The notes beneath the pieces are model-generated. The model was not told where the DNA came from. It saw only the letters and a program-made list of their open reading frames with translations, and did no database searches. DNA of 43,846 nt from Actinomortierella ambigua (Eukaryota > Mortierellomycota > Mortierellomycetes > Mortierellales > Mortierellaceae), in NCBI GenBank assembly GCA_016098155.1, contig JAAAJB010000287.1, positions 1-43,846 on the forward strand. Reading direction: 5' to 3'. Both the position numbers and the translations under genes were made by a program. Within the stretch, counting starts at the first letter, position 1. The number at the start of each line of letters is the position of its first letter. Positions 1 through 11,029 of this stretch are shown here, piece after piece.

Positions 1-1510
1 GTTCAAAAAAAAAAAAAAAAGAGAGCTACGCACGTTAGTGCCTAAAACTCTGGATTTCTTCGCTCTCGAAACTTTACCCAAATGTTGTGTCGATTGGTGA
101 AATCCCATGTTGATGGAAGCTTATTCATCTTTTTTTTTTTTTTTTGAACCATCCAGAAGAAAAAAAGAGGGAAGAAAACAAAAAGCGCGCGTATCTTCTT
201 TCTACCATGCCGTCTTCGTGATCTCTGGTTTGTTTGTTTATTGTTGCTGCTGCTGATGCTGCTTTTTTTTTTCTGGATTGGTGTTGTCTATGGTTCTTGA
301 AAGACTTAAATTTGTCGACTTTGCTCATGAATGAGTCGAAATTCATGCAGGTAAAGCGGTGCATTCGAGTGCGGAGGGTCCCACAGGGCTCGTACGGACG
401 TAATAAAGTTGTCTCTTTTCCCAGGAAACGTCAATAGATACAATCGAACCACTCGTGAGCACGCGAGAGAGTGAGAGAGTGTGTGTGAACGATGAAGGAT
501 CTGTCGCGCTGTGCACCAGTCGAACGACGATTTTTTGTTTTTTCAATTCCTGAGCACTTTTTTTTTTTTTCTTTCAGAGGGCGGGAGAGAGGAGGGGGAG
601 AGGAAGAGAGGGGAGGAGCAGTGTTGTGTTGTTGTACGTACAGTTCTTGGAGGGCATGCAGAGGGTGGTTTGATGTGACACACACGATCGTACGTGCATA
701 GAGTCTGCGCCCCCTCCCTCGTTTTGGTTATTTGTGTGTTACCAATACTTCCAGAAAAACAAAGGCCGACACATTTCCCTCCCTCCCTCCCCTCTCTTTG
801 CTCTCTCTCCCGCAGAACATTGTACAGTGTACACATCTCATCTTTCTTCCCTCTTTTCCTCCGCATGCGCGCCAACAAGGGACCGGGCGAAGCAAAGCTA
901 AATTTATTGTTGGTAGGAGAATGCTTGCATATATGGCCTTTCTATTGTTTACCCCTCCCTCCCTCCCTTCTTCCCTCCTCTTTGCCCCATCTGCTGCTGT
1001 AGAGTAGACTAGCTATTGCTCACCTGCCCTCTCTTCTCTCTCACACACACATACACGCATACATCCTTACCACTACTCTCAACTGTACCAGGCATGGCCT
1101 GGCTGGTCTGTGGGTGTTCCCATGGATCCGATTGGCTCAAACTCAATCCAGATAGCGAGAGAGTGAGATGACAGAGAGAGAGAGAGAGATAGAGGGCGGG
1201 GGAAAGAAGGACCCTCGCTCTCTCCTCCCCCCTCTCTCTACCCACGCGCATGTTCTCCCATCAATCTTTACACATCCAAACATCCTGACCAATTGGTTGG
1301 CCGTCCCACCCACCCCCTTTCTTTTTTTTTTTTTCGCGGATCTCTCTGTCGAGTGATACGATTAGGCACCCCCTTCTAGGGTCATCCCGATGTACATCCC
1401 ATCTCCAACCACCCCCTAAAAAAAGGAGCATCCGTCTCGTTAGTCCAGGTAACACCATTGCTTTCCAATACTCCGAACTCTGTGCGACGACATGATGGGT
1501 AAAAGTACAG

Positions 1511-1555
<45 letters not shown>

Positions 1556-2463
1556 CCCACAGCCAACAGCCACCCCACGCCTCTCACCTATCTTCCCCCC
1601 CCCCCCAAGATCGCGTGCATGGCATATGTTCCTGCGCATAAAAATAGTATTGGGGAGTAAAAGAGATAGAGAGCGGATAAACATTAGTGGGCGCCAGACG
1701 TTTCCTGGAACGTGACGACAAAATGCTTGCTTCTGCTGCACCCTGCAAATAAACAACAGCCCAAGCGTATGGTACCCTTGCGTCCAATTAACTTTGAAAG
1801 TAGGGAGAAAGGAGGGAGGGGGGTCGAATGACACCATTATTCACTGCCACCTTCCATTCGCTCTCGATCGTGCACTTGATTTAAAGTCGAAATTTCCCAT
1901 GGACACTGCATCCTCTATCCATCTTGATTTTTTTTATTTTTGAACGTGTTATGTCTATAACTCTCTTTCTGTTTTTTTTTCTTCCCCGTACATTCCAACA
2001 CAATCTGCCACAGCCCTCTGCCACACAGTCTATAATTATAGCGACTAGGCGACACAGCAGCTGTGTGAGTTTTTTTTTCTTTGGAGTGAAGATGGAGAGG
2101 AATGTGGTGAAAGGCTGAAGCATTTTTTTATTTTTTATTCGTGAATTCGGCCATGGATGAGTGTCCGATTGGTTGAAGTGATCATCATCTATCTGTAGTA
2201 AGGTACCTCTTCTCCTAGACACTCTTTTTTTTTGAAAATCTCTTTGAAGCCTATTTTTTTTCTTTTTTCTTTTTTCTTTTTTACTTGGCGTTTGAAGCTT
2301 CATGCTTGTAGATGAAAGCTTTTACTTATAGATTGAGTTTTCTTGCCTGTTGTTTTGAAAAAAGCTTGTTGGATGCGAGTTTTATTTCTTTTCCAGGTTG
2401 TGTAATACGATGCGATAGCAAGAAAGAAAAAAAGCAAACAAAAAAAAGAAAGAAAGAAACTCT
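1..2463. other. Intergenic, low-complexity stretch without a supported gene
   Basis: No reading frame here looks like a conserved protein: all open stretches are short and rich in simple sequence. The region holds poly-T and poly-A runs, pyrimidine-rich blocks, and (GA)n tracts near 1170-1190 and 1516-1550. The last few hundred bases (about 2200-2463) lie beyond the stop codon of the glutathione synthetase gene on the minus strand and should contain its 3' UTR. Confidence 0.6.
1516..1550. repeat. (AG)n microsatellite
   Basis: About 17 uninterrupted AG units in intergenic DNA. It is the longest dinucleotide run in the first 2.4 kb. Confidence 0.9.
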
Positions 2464-3130
2464 CTACACCAACAATAGCGAATCAATGACAGCGAATCCG
2501 GCAGCGACGCCTCCCTCATTGCTGTCGACGGTCTTGGTGCGGAGTAAATGCCCACCGACGTCATTACGCGTAGGCCGCTGGCCATCGTGTAGGTACAAAC
2601 CATAGACGCCCAGTTCCGACACGACCTCCGCACGCGTCAGCTCTCCATTGCGGAGGAGGACATTTTTCGTGATTGGTGGCCGGATGATGTCCATCAAGAT
2701 GTACGCGTTGCGTTGCTCGGCCGTCAAGTGTTGGAGCGCCTCCTGGATGTCTTGTCCGTAAATATTGTTCCCGCCTCCCTCCCGCTGAGGCTTCATCACA
2801 AGCTCGCTCGAATCCTGGAGCGCCATCTCGTACGCCTTTTGCCCTTCCTTGGACCCGTCCAAGGGATACAGCCCAGTAAACGACGCTCGCAGCCGACGCA
2901 CGTGCTCGGGATCCTTCACAAATCGCTCCAGCTGGCCTGGTGCCGCCAGCACTTGCTGAACCTTCTTCGTCCCCACTAACTGGTAAGCCACTGTCGGACA
3001 TTTGATCGCCAGCGATCGCTCCGCAAGAAGGCGGCCTTCCCATTCCTAATAGAATTCAATGGAAGGAGGTTGAATAGAGAGAGAGTAGAGAGGGAGAAGG
3101 TAAAAGGAGAGAGAGAGTAGAAAGAAGAAA

Positions 3131-3180
<50 letters not shown>

Positions 3181-5104
3181 CGGACAGGTATGGTCAGCAG
3201 TGACAATCACGAATATATGACGACTTTGACGCGACATCAAGAGGAGTGAGTCTCTACCTTTTCCGTTGGGTAGTCTGTGGTGGCATATGCCGAACGATAG
3301 TATGCCACTGAAATTTCTTGGTCGCCACTAATAACAGAAAAGTTGTCAAATATGATAAGAAAAATGGGGGGGGGGGAGGGAGAGGAAGCCATATGGTCAG
3401 TCACAGCGTGTGGGAGAGGGTGACAACAAATGGCCTGATCAGCAGATTTTACTTACATGTACAGCGCCTTTGTGGTGGGGTCTAAGCGTCCTTCGTCTGC
3501 AATTTCTGCCATTGTCTTGCGGATCAACAGAACGCCATGGCTAAGCGGCATAGATAGAAAAACACACAAGCACACACAGACACACAAAAAAAGAAGAGCA
3601 CGCGGCATGGATCAGTGCTCCGAACGGCTATGCAGGGTCTACATGCACGCATGCTATGAGGTGTGGAATGGTCGAGACAAAGGCGGTGCAGGCGGAGAGA
3701 GAGCGAGAGAGAAAGAGAAAGAGAAGAAAAAGAGGGGAAGGCTGTGCTTGGGAATCCGAAAAAAGGGTATGAGGCAGTGCAATGCCGTGGGTAGGCGCAG
3801 GATAGTTGGCAGCCCTCTCTCTCTCTCGCCCGGTTGCTGGCATACAGAGTCACAATGTTGGGGTCCATGGATGGAATTTTGTTGTACCGCGTTTTTTTTT
3901 CTCTTTCTCTTCTCCTGCAGGTCTTCTCTGAATTTCTTTGGCGGACATGAATAGTGTTGCTTACTTTTTCAAAAGATTGTACTCGATCCACCGCTGATCA
4001 AACGCATTCCGTTCTCCTGGCTGCACGACCATCATGACCTTGGCACTAGAAGAGAGAGGCAGAGAATGCAAGAGAATGAGATAGAGTGAGCATTACTGGA
4101 AGAAAACAAGAAAAAAAAAACAAATTCTTCCCGCGAATGGCGTGCGAGGGAGAGAGAGAGAGGCACAGATGATAGATCGAGTCTAGATTAGACAGACATC
4201 ATACCTCTTGGAGCCATAGAGCTGATGCGCCGAAGCAATCCCAGAGGCGATTGAAGAAATCGATTCACTCGAGGGCAGAGAAGCGGGGTCAATCTTATCC
4301 GAAAAGTAGCCGGTCGTTGCTTGCAGGTATCGATGGAGGTCTCCAGTCAGCGAGGACAGACTGCCAAAGGAGACAGAGATGGTATTGAGCTCGACCTGCT
4401 TGATCTCCGCATCTGCAAAAGCCTGGCCGGAGTTCAAGTGGATGATGTAGTCGGATCGGTGAACACCCAGCGAGGCAGGCTAGCAAAGAAAATGACGGAT
4501 ATAGAGTACATGAGGTCAGTCTACGGAAAAGGACTTGCTAGCGGTCTCCTGAGCCCAACTTGTCCATGTGCGATCGTTTTACCTGTGCAATGCCTTCCGA
4601 CTTGACGAGAAGGTATAGATCGTACAATCGCTTCACAAAGTCATCCACGGTGGACAGGCTAAACAGTAGTGGACAGAGAGATTGAGACAAGATCAGCACG
4701 GTCGTCAATTGCTCTATCGAGGGACGCGCGTCTAATTGAATCGTTTGTCATCAACATATTCCATGAAGGTGAAAGGCAGAGAAAGAAAGAGAGAGAGGGA
4801 GAGAGAGAGAGAGAGAGAAAACAGCATAGACACGTTACCTCTCCATGATCTCCTTCAAGAATGCATCGTCTTCCGAGATATCATGCACAAGCTGGTTGTA
4901 GAGAGGCTGGACATCGATGGCGTTCTGGTAGGCCTTGGACGGGAAGGGCGTAGGGAAGAGTGCGACGGGTGCGTTGACGACACCAACATGATCGGCGTTG
5001 ACCGGCGGCCGAACAACAAGACCATGCGACAGGGCAAAGTCGAGTGCCGCGTCCTTGAGCACAGCAAGCTGGTTGTCTGACAGAGAGGCAGCGAGATCAG
5101 CCAT
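2464..5104 (-). CDS. GSH2: Glutathione synthetase, 7 exons, 477 aa
   Basis: ATP-dependent ligase joining gamma-glutamylcysteine and glycine, the last step of glutathione synthesis, in the cytosol. Exons read on the minus strand are 5104-4839, 4658-4583, 4479-4205, 4045-3965, 3540-3457, 3327-3258 and 3045-2464. All junctions are GT/AG and keep frame, giving 478 codons with the stop. The family is recognised from the N-terminal block ending VALFPTPFP, QPGERNAFDQRW at about 214-225, the Gly-rich ATP loop KPQREGGGNN at 369-378, and the C-terminal RTKTVDSNEGGVAAG at about 453-467. Length matches the human (474 aa) and yeast (491 aa) enzymes. The start is the first ATG of the N-terminal conserved block. 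A (GA)n tract, (CT)n on the coding strand, fills most of intron 6. The gene is divergent from mevalonate kinase. The family call is very sure; exon ends are inferred. Confidence 0.95.
3135..3171. repeat. (GA)n microsatellite inside GSH2 intron 6
   Basis: A GA run lying in the intron between exons 6 and 7. On the coding strand it reads as CT and so forms a long pyrimidine tract upstream of the 3' splice site. Confidence 0.85.
4799..4819. repeat. (GA)n microsatellite inside GSH2 intron 1
   Basis: A short GA run just inside the first intron, read as CT on the coding strand. It resembles the tract in intron 6. Confidence 0.8.
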
Positions 5105-5548
5105 AATGGAATGTAAAACAGGAGGAATGGAGCGGGGAGGGAGATGAAAGAGTGGGTGAGGGAGGAAGAACAAGAGGGGCGATGGTGCGAGGAGAATGTC
5201 GAGTTTAATGGAGAGAAGGCCTTTGCTTTTTAAACGCGCAGTTGGATTACTCAGCGACCTGTCAAGAGTGTGAAGGGAGACAGACAGAGACGGCGGAGAA
5301 GTGACAGGCAAGAGAGAAAACGTGTCTGTGTGTGTCTGTGCTGCCAATTGGGACTCTGTGTGCGGGGGGAGGGGGTGACAAGAGACAGGTTTGGTGGCAG
5401 CAAATAGATGAGAGCAAACCGAGTGGCCTGATCTCACACAACTCTCCCATTACCCGTACTTTCATCTCTCTCATTTCCTCGCCACCACCCCACTCCCTTT
5501 CTCTTCCATCACCCCCTCCTCCCCCCCTCCCCTCTTCCATCCCCGACC
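5105..5548. promoter_or_regulatory. Divergent promoter region between GSH2 and mevalonate kinase
   Basis: A 444-bp gap separates the two start codons, which point away from each other, so both promoters must lie here. On the minus strand a TTTAAA-type AT-rich box (about 5227-5236) sits some 125 bp upstream of the GSH2 ATG. The mevalonate kinase side is a long CT-rich leader (about 5430-5545) directly before its ATG, a common fungal leader type. No specific factor site is claimed. Confidence 0.5.
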
Positions 5549-7583
5549 ATGCCGGCATTCTTAACATCATCCCCTGGCAAAGTCATCCTCTTTGGCGAGC
5601 ATGCCGTTGTGTATGGCAAGGTACCGTCACGCTCTCCCCCTTTTTTCTCCTCTCCTAGTTGTTCTTTGTGTTCTACGTGTCCAACTATAAAAACGGTGAC
5701 AAGGCAATTGATCTCCCTCTGCCCTCTTCCTTCCTCTTGCAGGTCGCCACTGCGGGTTCTTTGGGTCTCCGGTCTACAGCCCTTATCCAGACTCGCACTG
5801 ACATGACCATCTCGGCCACGCTGCCAGACGTGCAACTCGATAGGGCATGGAGCGTTGCTGATTTGCCAGTTCAGGAACGGTGGACAGGTAACCCAAAATA
5901 TAAGACACAACAAGTCTTTTACCAAATAAGAACAGTCATTGTTCAGCCATCAACCGTTACACTGATGGTACCTGACACCTACATTTTGTATGCGTGATTT
6001 TTTAGAGTATCCCTTTCCACCACCAACAATGAATGCCGACTTGCTGGACCAGCTTGAGCAAATTGTCAATCTCCGCAAACAGACGAACCGCTCGCAGGCC
6101 GCCATCGCATTACTCTACTTGCACGCTCACCTCGCCACGAAGGCTGTCTTGGAGCAAGGTTTTGACTTTTCGGTGCGTTCGAGCCTGCCCGTCGGTGCTG
6201 GCCTTGGGTCCTCGGCCTCGTACAGCGTCTGCGTCGCCACAGCCTTGTTGCAGATCAATGGTTTTCTGACACCAGAGATGGATAACGCCACCAAACGTGA
6301 TCTGGTGAACCAATGGGCTTTCCAGGCCGAGAAAGTCATCCACGGAAACCCCAGCGGCATCGATAACACTGTCAGCACCTTTGGCGGTGCTGTCGCCTTT
6401 AAGAAGGGCCAAATTGAACCCCTACCAGAGTATGGTTCCCTCCTCTACCCTTCCTCCTTCCTACCCCCCCTGTTTCTAGGATCGACGCGGTGCCTCCCTT
6501 TGCAACTTTGTTTTTCTACACAACGGGAAACAAAAAAAAACTAACCGCGTAGCCCTTATCTGTAATCTTATGTTGTGCATATACCATTGCGTACGCATTT
6601 CGTCTAGATTCCAATCACTTCGATTCCTGCTGACAAATACCCGAGTCCCTCGCGAGACCCAAGTTCAGGTGGCAAACGTTCGAAAGAGACGCGACAGAGT
6701 AAGATCTCCCTCACATCTTTTTGTGGCGGTCTTCCATCTATGTACTGAAGGGGATCTAGGTTTTTAATGACTTTCTACTTCTTTTTTTTTTTCAACATGT
6801 ACTAGTTCCCTAATATCATTGACCCAGTGCTGGACTCGATCGACAGCATCAGTGTCTCATGCAAGGAGTTATTTAGCCACCATAACCTGACCCGAGCCGA
6901 ACTCTTGGCTCAGTTTGGAGTAAGGCAGCTATGGCTGGGCATGACGAGGAAGGAGGGAGGGAGGGAGGGAGGCGGATCTGAAAGCAAGACTCTGCATATC
7001 CACTCAATGGCGCCCTTGGGTAACACACAAACGACTACTCTTACTGACGCGTGCTCTTTTCTTTTCTTTTCTCTTCTTTTCTTTTTTTTTTCTCATCCTG
7101 TCTCTTAGGATCTCATTGATATCAACCACGGCTTGCTGATAGGCTTGGGTGTATCCCACCCTGCTCTGGAAAAGGTCCGCGAGATTTCATCCAAGCTGGG
7201 GCTGAAGTCCAAGCTGACCGGTGCAGGAGGCGGTGGATGTGCTCTGACACTGATTCGAGATGGTAAAGAGTCTGCGCGGTTCGGCGTGTAGCTGGCTTAC
7301 GAGAAAGGATTATGAAAATGTTTGTGAGTGTGAGGGGATCAATCGTGCTAACAAGCAGCTTCTCGCTCTCTCTCTCTTTCTCTCCCCTGTAGATGTGACG
7401 GCGGAGGTTGTGGAAGCGATCAAGGTACTTCTTGGAGCCGAAGGCTTTCAGTGTTTCGAGACAAGTGTGGGTGGTCCCGGCGCTGGCGTGCTCCCTTTGA
7501 AACAGAATATGCCTATGGCCTACTTCCTGGACACTGATAAGGAGGCGCTTGATGCTCGAGCTGGATGGCAATACTTTGCTTAG
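5549..7583 (+). CDS. ERG12: Mevalonate kinase, 7 exons, 396 aa
   Basis: GHMP-family kinase that phosphorylates mevalonate to 5-phosphomevalonate in the isoprenoid/ergosterol pathway. Exons are 5549-5620, 5743-5887, 6006-6429, 6608-6698, 6806-6919, 7109-7262 and 7393-7583, all with GT/AG ends and matching phases (1191 nt with stop). Visible motifs are the N-terminal GKVILFGEHAVVYGK (10-24), the GHMP ATP loop PVGAGLGSSAS (134-144), GNPSGIDN with the presumed catalytic Asp at 192, a RFLLTNTRVPRET block (about 218-230), and the third GHMP motif LTGAGGGGC (about 318-326). Length is normal for fungal mevalonate kinase. The start ATG is fixed by the GKVILFGEH block only nine residues downstream. Phosphomevalonate kinase is less likely because the HGNPSGIDN and GEHAVVYG signatures are those of mevalonate kinase. 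Confidence 0.95.
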
Positions 7584-8362
7584 ATCTAAAACAGCCAACC
7601 AAACGGCAACATAATATAGCATTAAAATCACATAGAGACACGAAAGCAATCCGGGGGGTTTTTTTTTCTTTTTTGGTTCAGGAGGAGTAACATTGCCCTG
7701 ACTGGTATGCGCCCATGAGCCAAATTACTTCTTTTGTTTATTTGTTTGTTTATGTGCAGTAGGACGAAAAGAAAAAAGTCAAAGACCTCTGTGCCCAAGT
7801 ACCCAAGCGGATTTTTTCATGCGAACGGTCACTTGGTGAGCCGCGTTCAGGTCTACGCCATAAACGATACCCAGCCGATCCTAAAGGAAAGGAGGGGCAA
7901 GAGCTGTGCACGGGGGATAACCTTTACGGCAAGGAAGGGGTGAAGTGGGTGAGGAGAGGATGGGGGCGAATAACTGTTGAGTTGTCGCGCGAAGACCGCC
8001 CTTGCGAGTTTTGTCCGACGCTCGTTCTCGGGACTTGTTGTTCTGCAACGGGGAAAGAAAGTGGCCCAAGCTTTACTGGATCGGCTGAATGGGCACGTGT
8101 GCCTGGACCAGTTCTTCAGTTCCCCCTCCCTCTCCCCCCTTCACCTCGATTCCAGCCTATGCCATGACCGCATTGGGCATCATTTGCCAGGCTTTGCCGG
8201 ATGAGCTGACTTACACCTTGCTCAAACAAAAAGGGACCTCGTTTATTAGATATTACTTATTCCAGCGGCCCCAAAATGCCTATCCATCAGAGCGAGAGAG
8301 GGGGGGTACAGTGTTCTTGGTATATTTATCGTGGTTTGCATCCTATTGTGTCACCCAACGCT
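7584..8362. other. Intergenic region between convergent genes
   Basis: This is 3' flanking DNA of mevalonate kinase (plus) and of the membrane protein (minus). No clear AATAAA signal was seen close after the mevalonate kinase stop. Around 8160-8260 a plus-strand frame gives a short stretch faintly like a retroelement gag segment, too weak to annotate. Otherwise nothing recognisable. Confidence 0.5.
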
Positions 8363-9067
8363 CTATGGCGATCGTTCGTCGAGCTTGTATGAAGCGCTGT
8401 CGTCCTCGCTCGGAATTTCGTTTGGCTGAACATAACCGCACTGCTGCTCGCCATTCCAGATGAGGGCAATGTAGGTCATAAAGGGTGTGGTGAGTCCAAG
8501 CAAGGCTCCATAGATGCCCTTGTAGATCTCCGGCATAGGCCAAGGGTTAAAATCGCCACCAAGACCGGAATGGTCGGCGCCGACGGCATTGGCCTTGAGG
8601 ATGGAGAGAACGGCAATGGCCAGGGACCAATAGACGATAAAGGTGGCGACGATGATGACGACAATGCGTTTGACATGAAAGTGGAACACATACGACAGTC
8701 GCTCACCCAACGTCTGTGGATGGACTTTGCTGTACTCGATACCGACGAACCAACGGACAAGACCAGAGGCATTGGACGGCATCCGCAAGGGGGCGACCAT
8801 GCCCTTCTTGAGATCACCGACAACGGCCAAGCGGTCCAGGATCCAGGTAAGGGTCTGCTGCAGGATGATGGTGACGGCCGAGTCGCCAGCCAGGGTGTTG
8901 GGCAGTGGCCAGAGAGAGACGGGGAACTTGGTGCTCTTGTACATGGCAGTGGCCAGGCCAAAGTTGATGCCTCCGTCCAGGATCATGGCGCCGATGGTGT
9001 GCATGATAATCAGATAGAGGACATGACGTGTGGTCAGACCATCTACGGGTTGTTTGGCAGCTACCAT
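8363..9067 (-). CDS. Fungal four-helix membrane protein, DUF2456/YDR090C-like, 234 aa
   Basis: Single-exon frame. Four hydrophobic segments are visible: about residues 16-43, 52-77 (around the conserved-looking PNTLAGDSAVTIILQ), 134-156 and 183-205. The C-terminal 25 residues are hydrophilic. The arrangement and the GGINFGLATAMY and PNTLAGDSAVT blocks fit the small fungus-specific membrane-protein family that I recall as DUF2456, represented in yeast by YDR090C. That assignment is from memory and unverified. The biochemical function is unknown; a membrane location is inferred from hydropathy alone. The gene is convergent with mevalonate kinase and divergent from the CYTH gene. No intron is needed. 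Confidence 0.75.
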   Translation of the reverse strand: MVAAKQPVDGLTTRHVLYLIIMHTIGAMILDGGINFGLATAMYKSTKFPVSLWPLPNTLAGDSAVTIILQQTLTWILDRLAVVGDLKKGMVAPLRMPSNASGLVRWFVGIEYSKVHPQTLGERLSYVFHFHVKRIVVIIVATFIVYWSLAIAVLSILKANAVGADHSGLGGDFNPWPMPEIYKGIYGALLGLTTPFMTYIALIWNGEQQCGYVQPNEIPSEDDSASYKLDERSP

Positions 9068-9729
9068 GGTGTGAAGTGGGTGCAGTGCAGTGCAGTGTGA
9101 GGTGCAATGCCAAAAGGAAGGAGCCGCCTGGTGTGGGGCGGGGGGCGGGTGGATGGGTGGGTGGTGGAGCTAGCGGAGGGGACAGGAGAGGAGGATGTAA
9201 AGGAGTGAGGAAGGAGAAGAGAAAAAGAGAGGAAAGCAGGACAGGATAGGACAGGACAGGACAAAAGGGCTGAACTGAGTGCCCGTCCATGTGTTGTGGA
9301 GAAAGTAAAGTAAAACAAGGTCAGGTCGGAGGGGCCATATGATGAAGGGAGAAGGGGAGGAGAATGCGATTATTCATGTCATTCTCTCGGCGAGAGTGAG
9401 TGAGTGAGCGGGTGTCCTTGAGAGAGGTTTTGGCTTACTCCCCGTTTACCCGCGCCTGCAAGCGAGCCCAAAGCTGGAAGGAAGTTGGTGGTTGTGATGG
9501 TAGTGCATGCATGGACACAAGGCATCCACCCTCATGGAACGATGAACTTACTTTTGGGCAGCAGAGAAAAAAGGGTTTGCGGGGAATCATTCCTCAGACA
9601 AAAAAGAGCAAGTGAATGCATGACTGCCAGGGCAGTCATGCATTCTCATGTCTTGGCCCCCCCACTCTCTCTCTTTTACACCATATCACACAACAGCCCA
9701 CCACCCACCACCCACCACAACAGTGATTC
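9068..9729. promoter_or_regulatory. Divergent promoter region, membrane protein / CYTH gene
   Basis: A 662-bp region separates two start codons pointing apart. It is G-rich on the plus strand near 9130-9260, with several AGGACAGGAC-type repeats, and contains the perfect palindrome listed at 9614-9645. No TATA box was recognised with confidence. Confidence 0.45.
9614..9645. repeat. Perfect 15-bp inverted repeat with 2-base loop
   Basis: The arms at 9614-9628 and 9631-9645 are exact reverse complements, separated by AG. The structure lies 84 bp upstream of the CYTH gene ATG, so it could be in its promoter or 5' leader. As RNA it would form a strong hairpin. Function unknown. Confidence 0.85.
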
Positions 9730-10226
9730 ATGGAGATTGAAATCAAGATTCGCCTCGCATCTGAACAGCATGTGTCGGCACTCGAGCAGGCCCTGAACTG
9801 CCCATTGCTGGCAAAGGAGGACCAGGAAAACATTTTTTTCGAGGGCAAGCACCAGGAACTGTATGCCACACAAGTGTGAGCGGTTGGTTGGTTGTGTGGT
9901 TGGCTGGTTGGTTGGTTGGTTGGTTGGTTGGTTGGGGAAGATAGCTCCCAAATTGTCTGCGCAACCAGTAACAAACATGTCTGACACATTCCACCCATTA
10001 GAATCCGCCAGCGACTCGTCTTTCGTATCCGTCTCGTCCATCGCTCAGATGGCCAGTCTCCATTGGCCATTGTGGCCTTGAAGGGCAACGCCGTACTTGT
10101 CAATGGCATTGCTACTTGCGAGGAAGAAGAGGCACCTATTGACAGTCAGCTAGCACTCCAAGTGATTGAAGACCCATCCACCATCCCAGAAGTTGCAAAA
10201 AGGTAAAGACGACTAGGAAGATGCGA

Positions 10227-10267
<41 letters not shown>

Positions 10268-11029
10268 AAGGGAGGAGGGGGAAGGGCGAGGCGCTGATCG
10301 GCGCCCAATCAACTCAACGGTCGCCATGATTTCACTTTCTCGTCCCTGTGTTAGACATGCTCTGCTGCAAAAGATTGTCGATCGTGTTCAATGCCCTGAA
10401 GGATATGTCGTCATGGGTCGCTTTAGGAACGTGCGGCACAAGTACGCATGGCACGGATACAAAGTCGAGGTGGACCGCACAACAGTAAGGGCGGGCGAAG
10501 CCAGGTCTAATCTTTGCAGAGGAATAGGTGCTATGTCTGCTTTACTCACCTCCTTGTTTTGTTTCTTTCATAATCCTGTGCAAATATTCGACGAAACAAA
10601 GTATCCACATGGCACTGCATTCGAAATCGAGATTGAAGCGGACAGCAAAGAAGAGGCAGAGCAAGCAAAAACGAAGCTGTAAGTTCAAGCATAGGCGATC
10701 AATAGTGGTCAAGGTGACCATGCTTCCTCCCCTCCCCTGCACTTGCTCCTTATGCACTCCTTTTACCATATTATTTATTTGAGGGATTGTAGAGTGTGGT
10801 CAGCAGGGGTGGTCATTTCACCTGTCTCTCTTTTTTTTTTGGTCTTCCTCCCCGCCCCTTTTCCATTGTATGTTTGTGTGTTCAGCGCCCCTGTTTTACT
10901 CACCAATGTCTTCTGCCTCTCTTTCCACTCTGTCGAATAAGCACTTCACTGTTGGACGATCGCGACATCACCTACTCGTTCTCCCAGCGCAACAAGTTTG
11001 ACAACATGCGATTTGCGTCACTTATCTAG
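9730..11029 (+). CDS. CYTH-domain triphosphate tunnel metalloenzyme (TTM3-like), about 220 aa
   Basis: Small CYTH-fold protein most like the plant TTM3 group of inorganic triphosphatase-type enzymes. The signature is visible as EIEIK at residues 2-6, the Arg-rich strand VFRIRL at 55-60, a Lys at about 76 in ALKGNAV, the acidic cluster at 89-92, and the later FEIEIE strand. Coding exons are 9730-9875, 10002-10202, 10355-10484, 10581-10678 and 10942-11029. This model removes 10485-10580, which starts with a good donor (GTAAGG) but ends in TG rather than AG. If that piece is kept, the frame stays open and the protein gains 32 residues (252 aa). The 220-aa version fits the family better. Intron 1 carries a (TTGG)n repeat and intron 2 a (GA)n repeat. 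The substrate cannot be told from sequence. Confidence 0.8.
9882..9937. repeat. (GGTT)n/(TTGG)n microsatellite in intron 1 of the CYTH gene
   Basis: A four-base repeat of GGTT, slightly interrupted near 9892-9905, then regular to about 9937. It lies wholly inside the first intron. Confidence 0.85.
10234..10265. repeat. (GA)n microsatellite in intron 2 of the CYTH gene
   Basis: About 15 GA units on the coding strand, inside the intron between exons 2 and 3. Confidence 0.85.

Noticed and set aside
2564..3043. Long frame overlapping GSH2 exon 7 on the same strand in another frame
   Set aside because: Shadow of the glutathione synthetase last exon, whose frame matches the family.
8089..8463. 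Plus-strand frame with a stretch (about 8164-8235) faintly like a copia gag segment
   Set aside because: Only about 25 residues look suggestive, flanking residues are simple sequence, and the frame overlaps the 3' end of the membrane protein gene on the other strand. Too weak to annotate.
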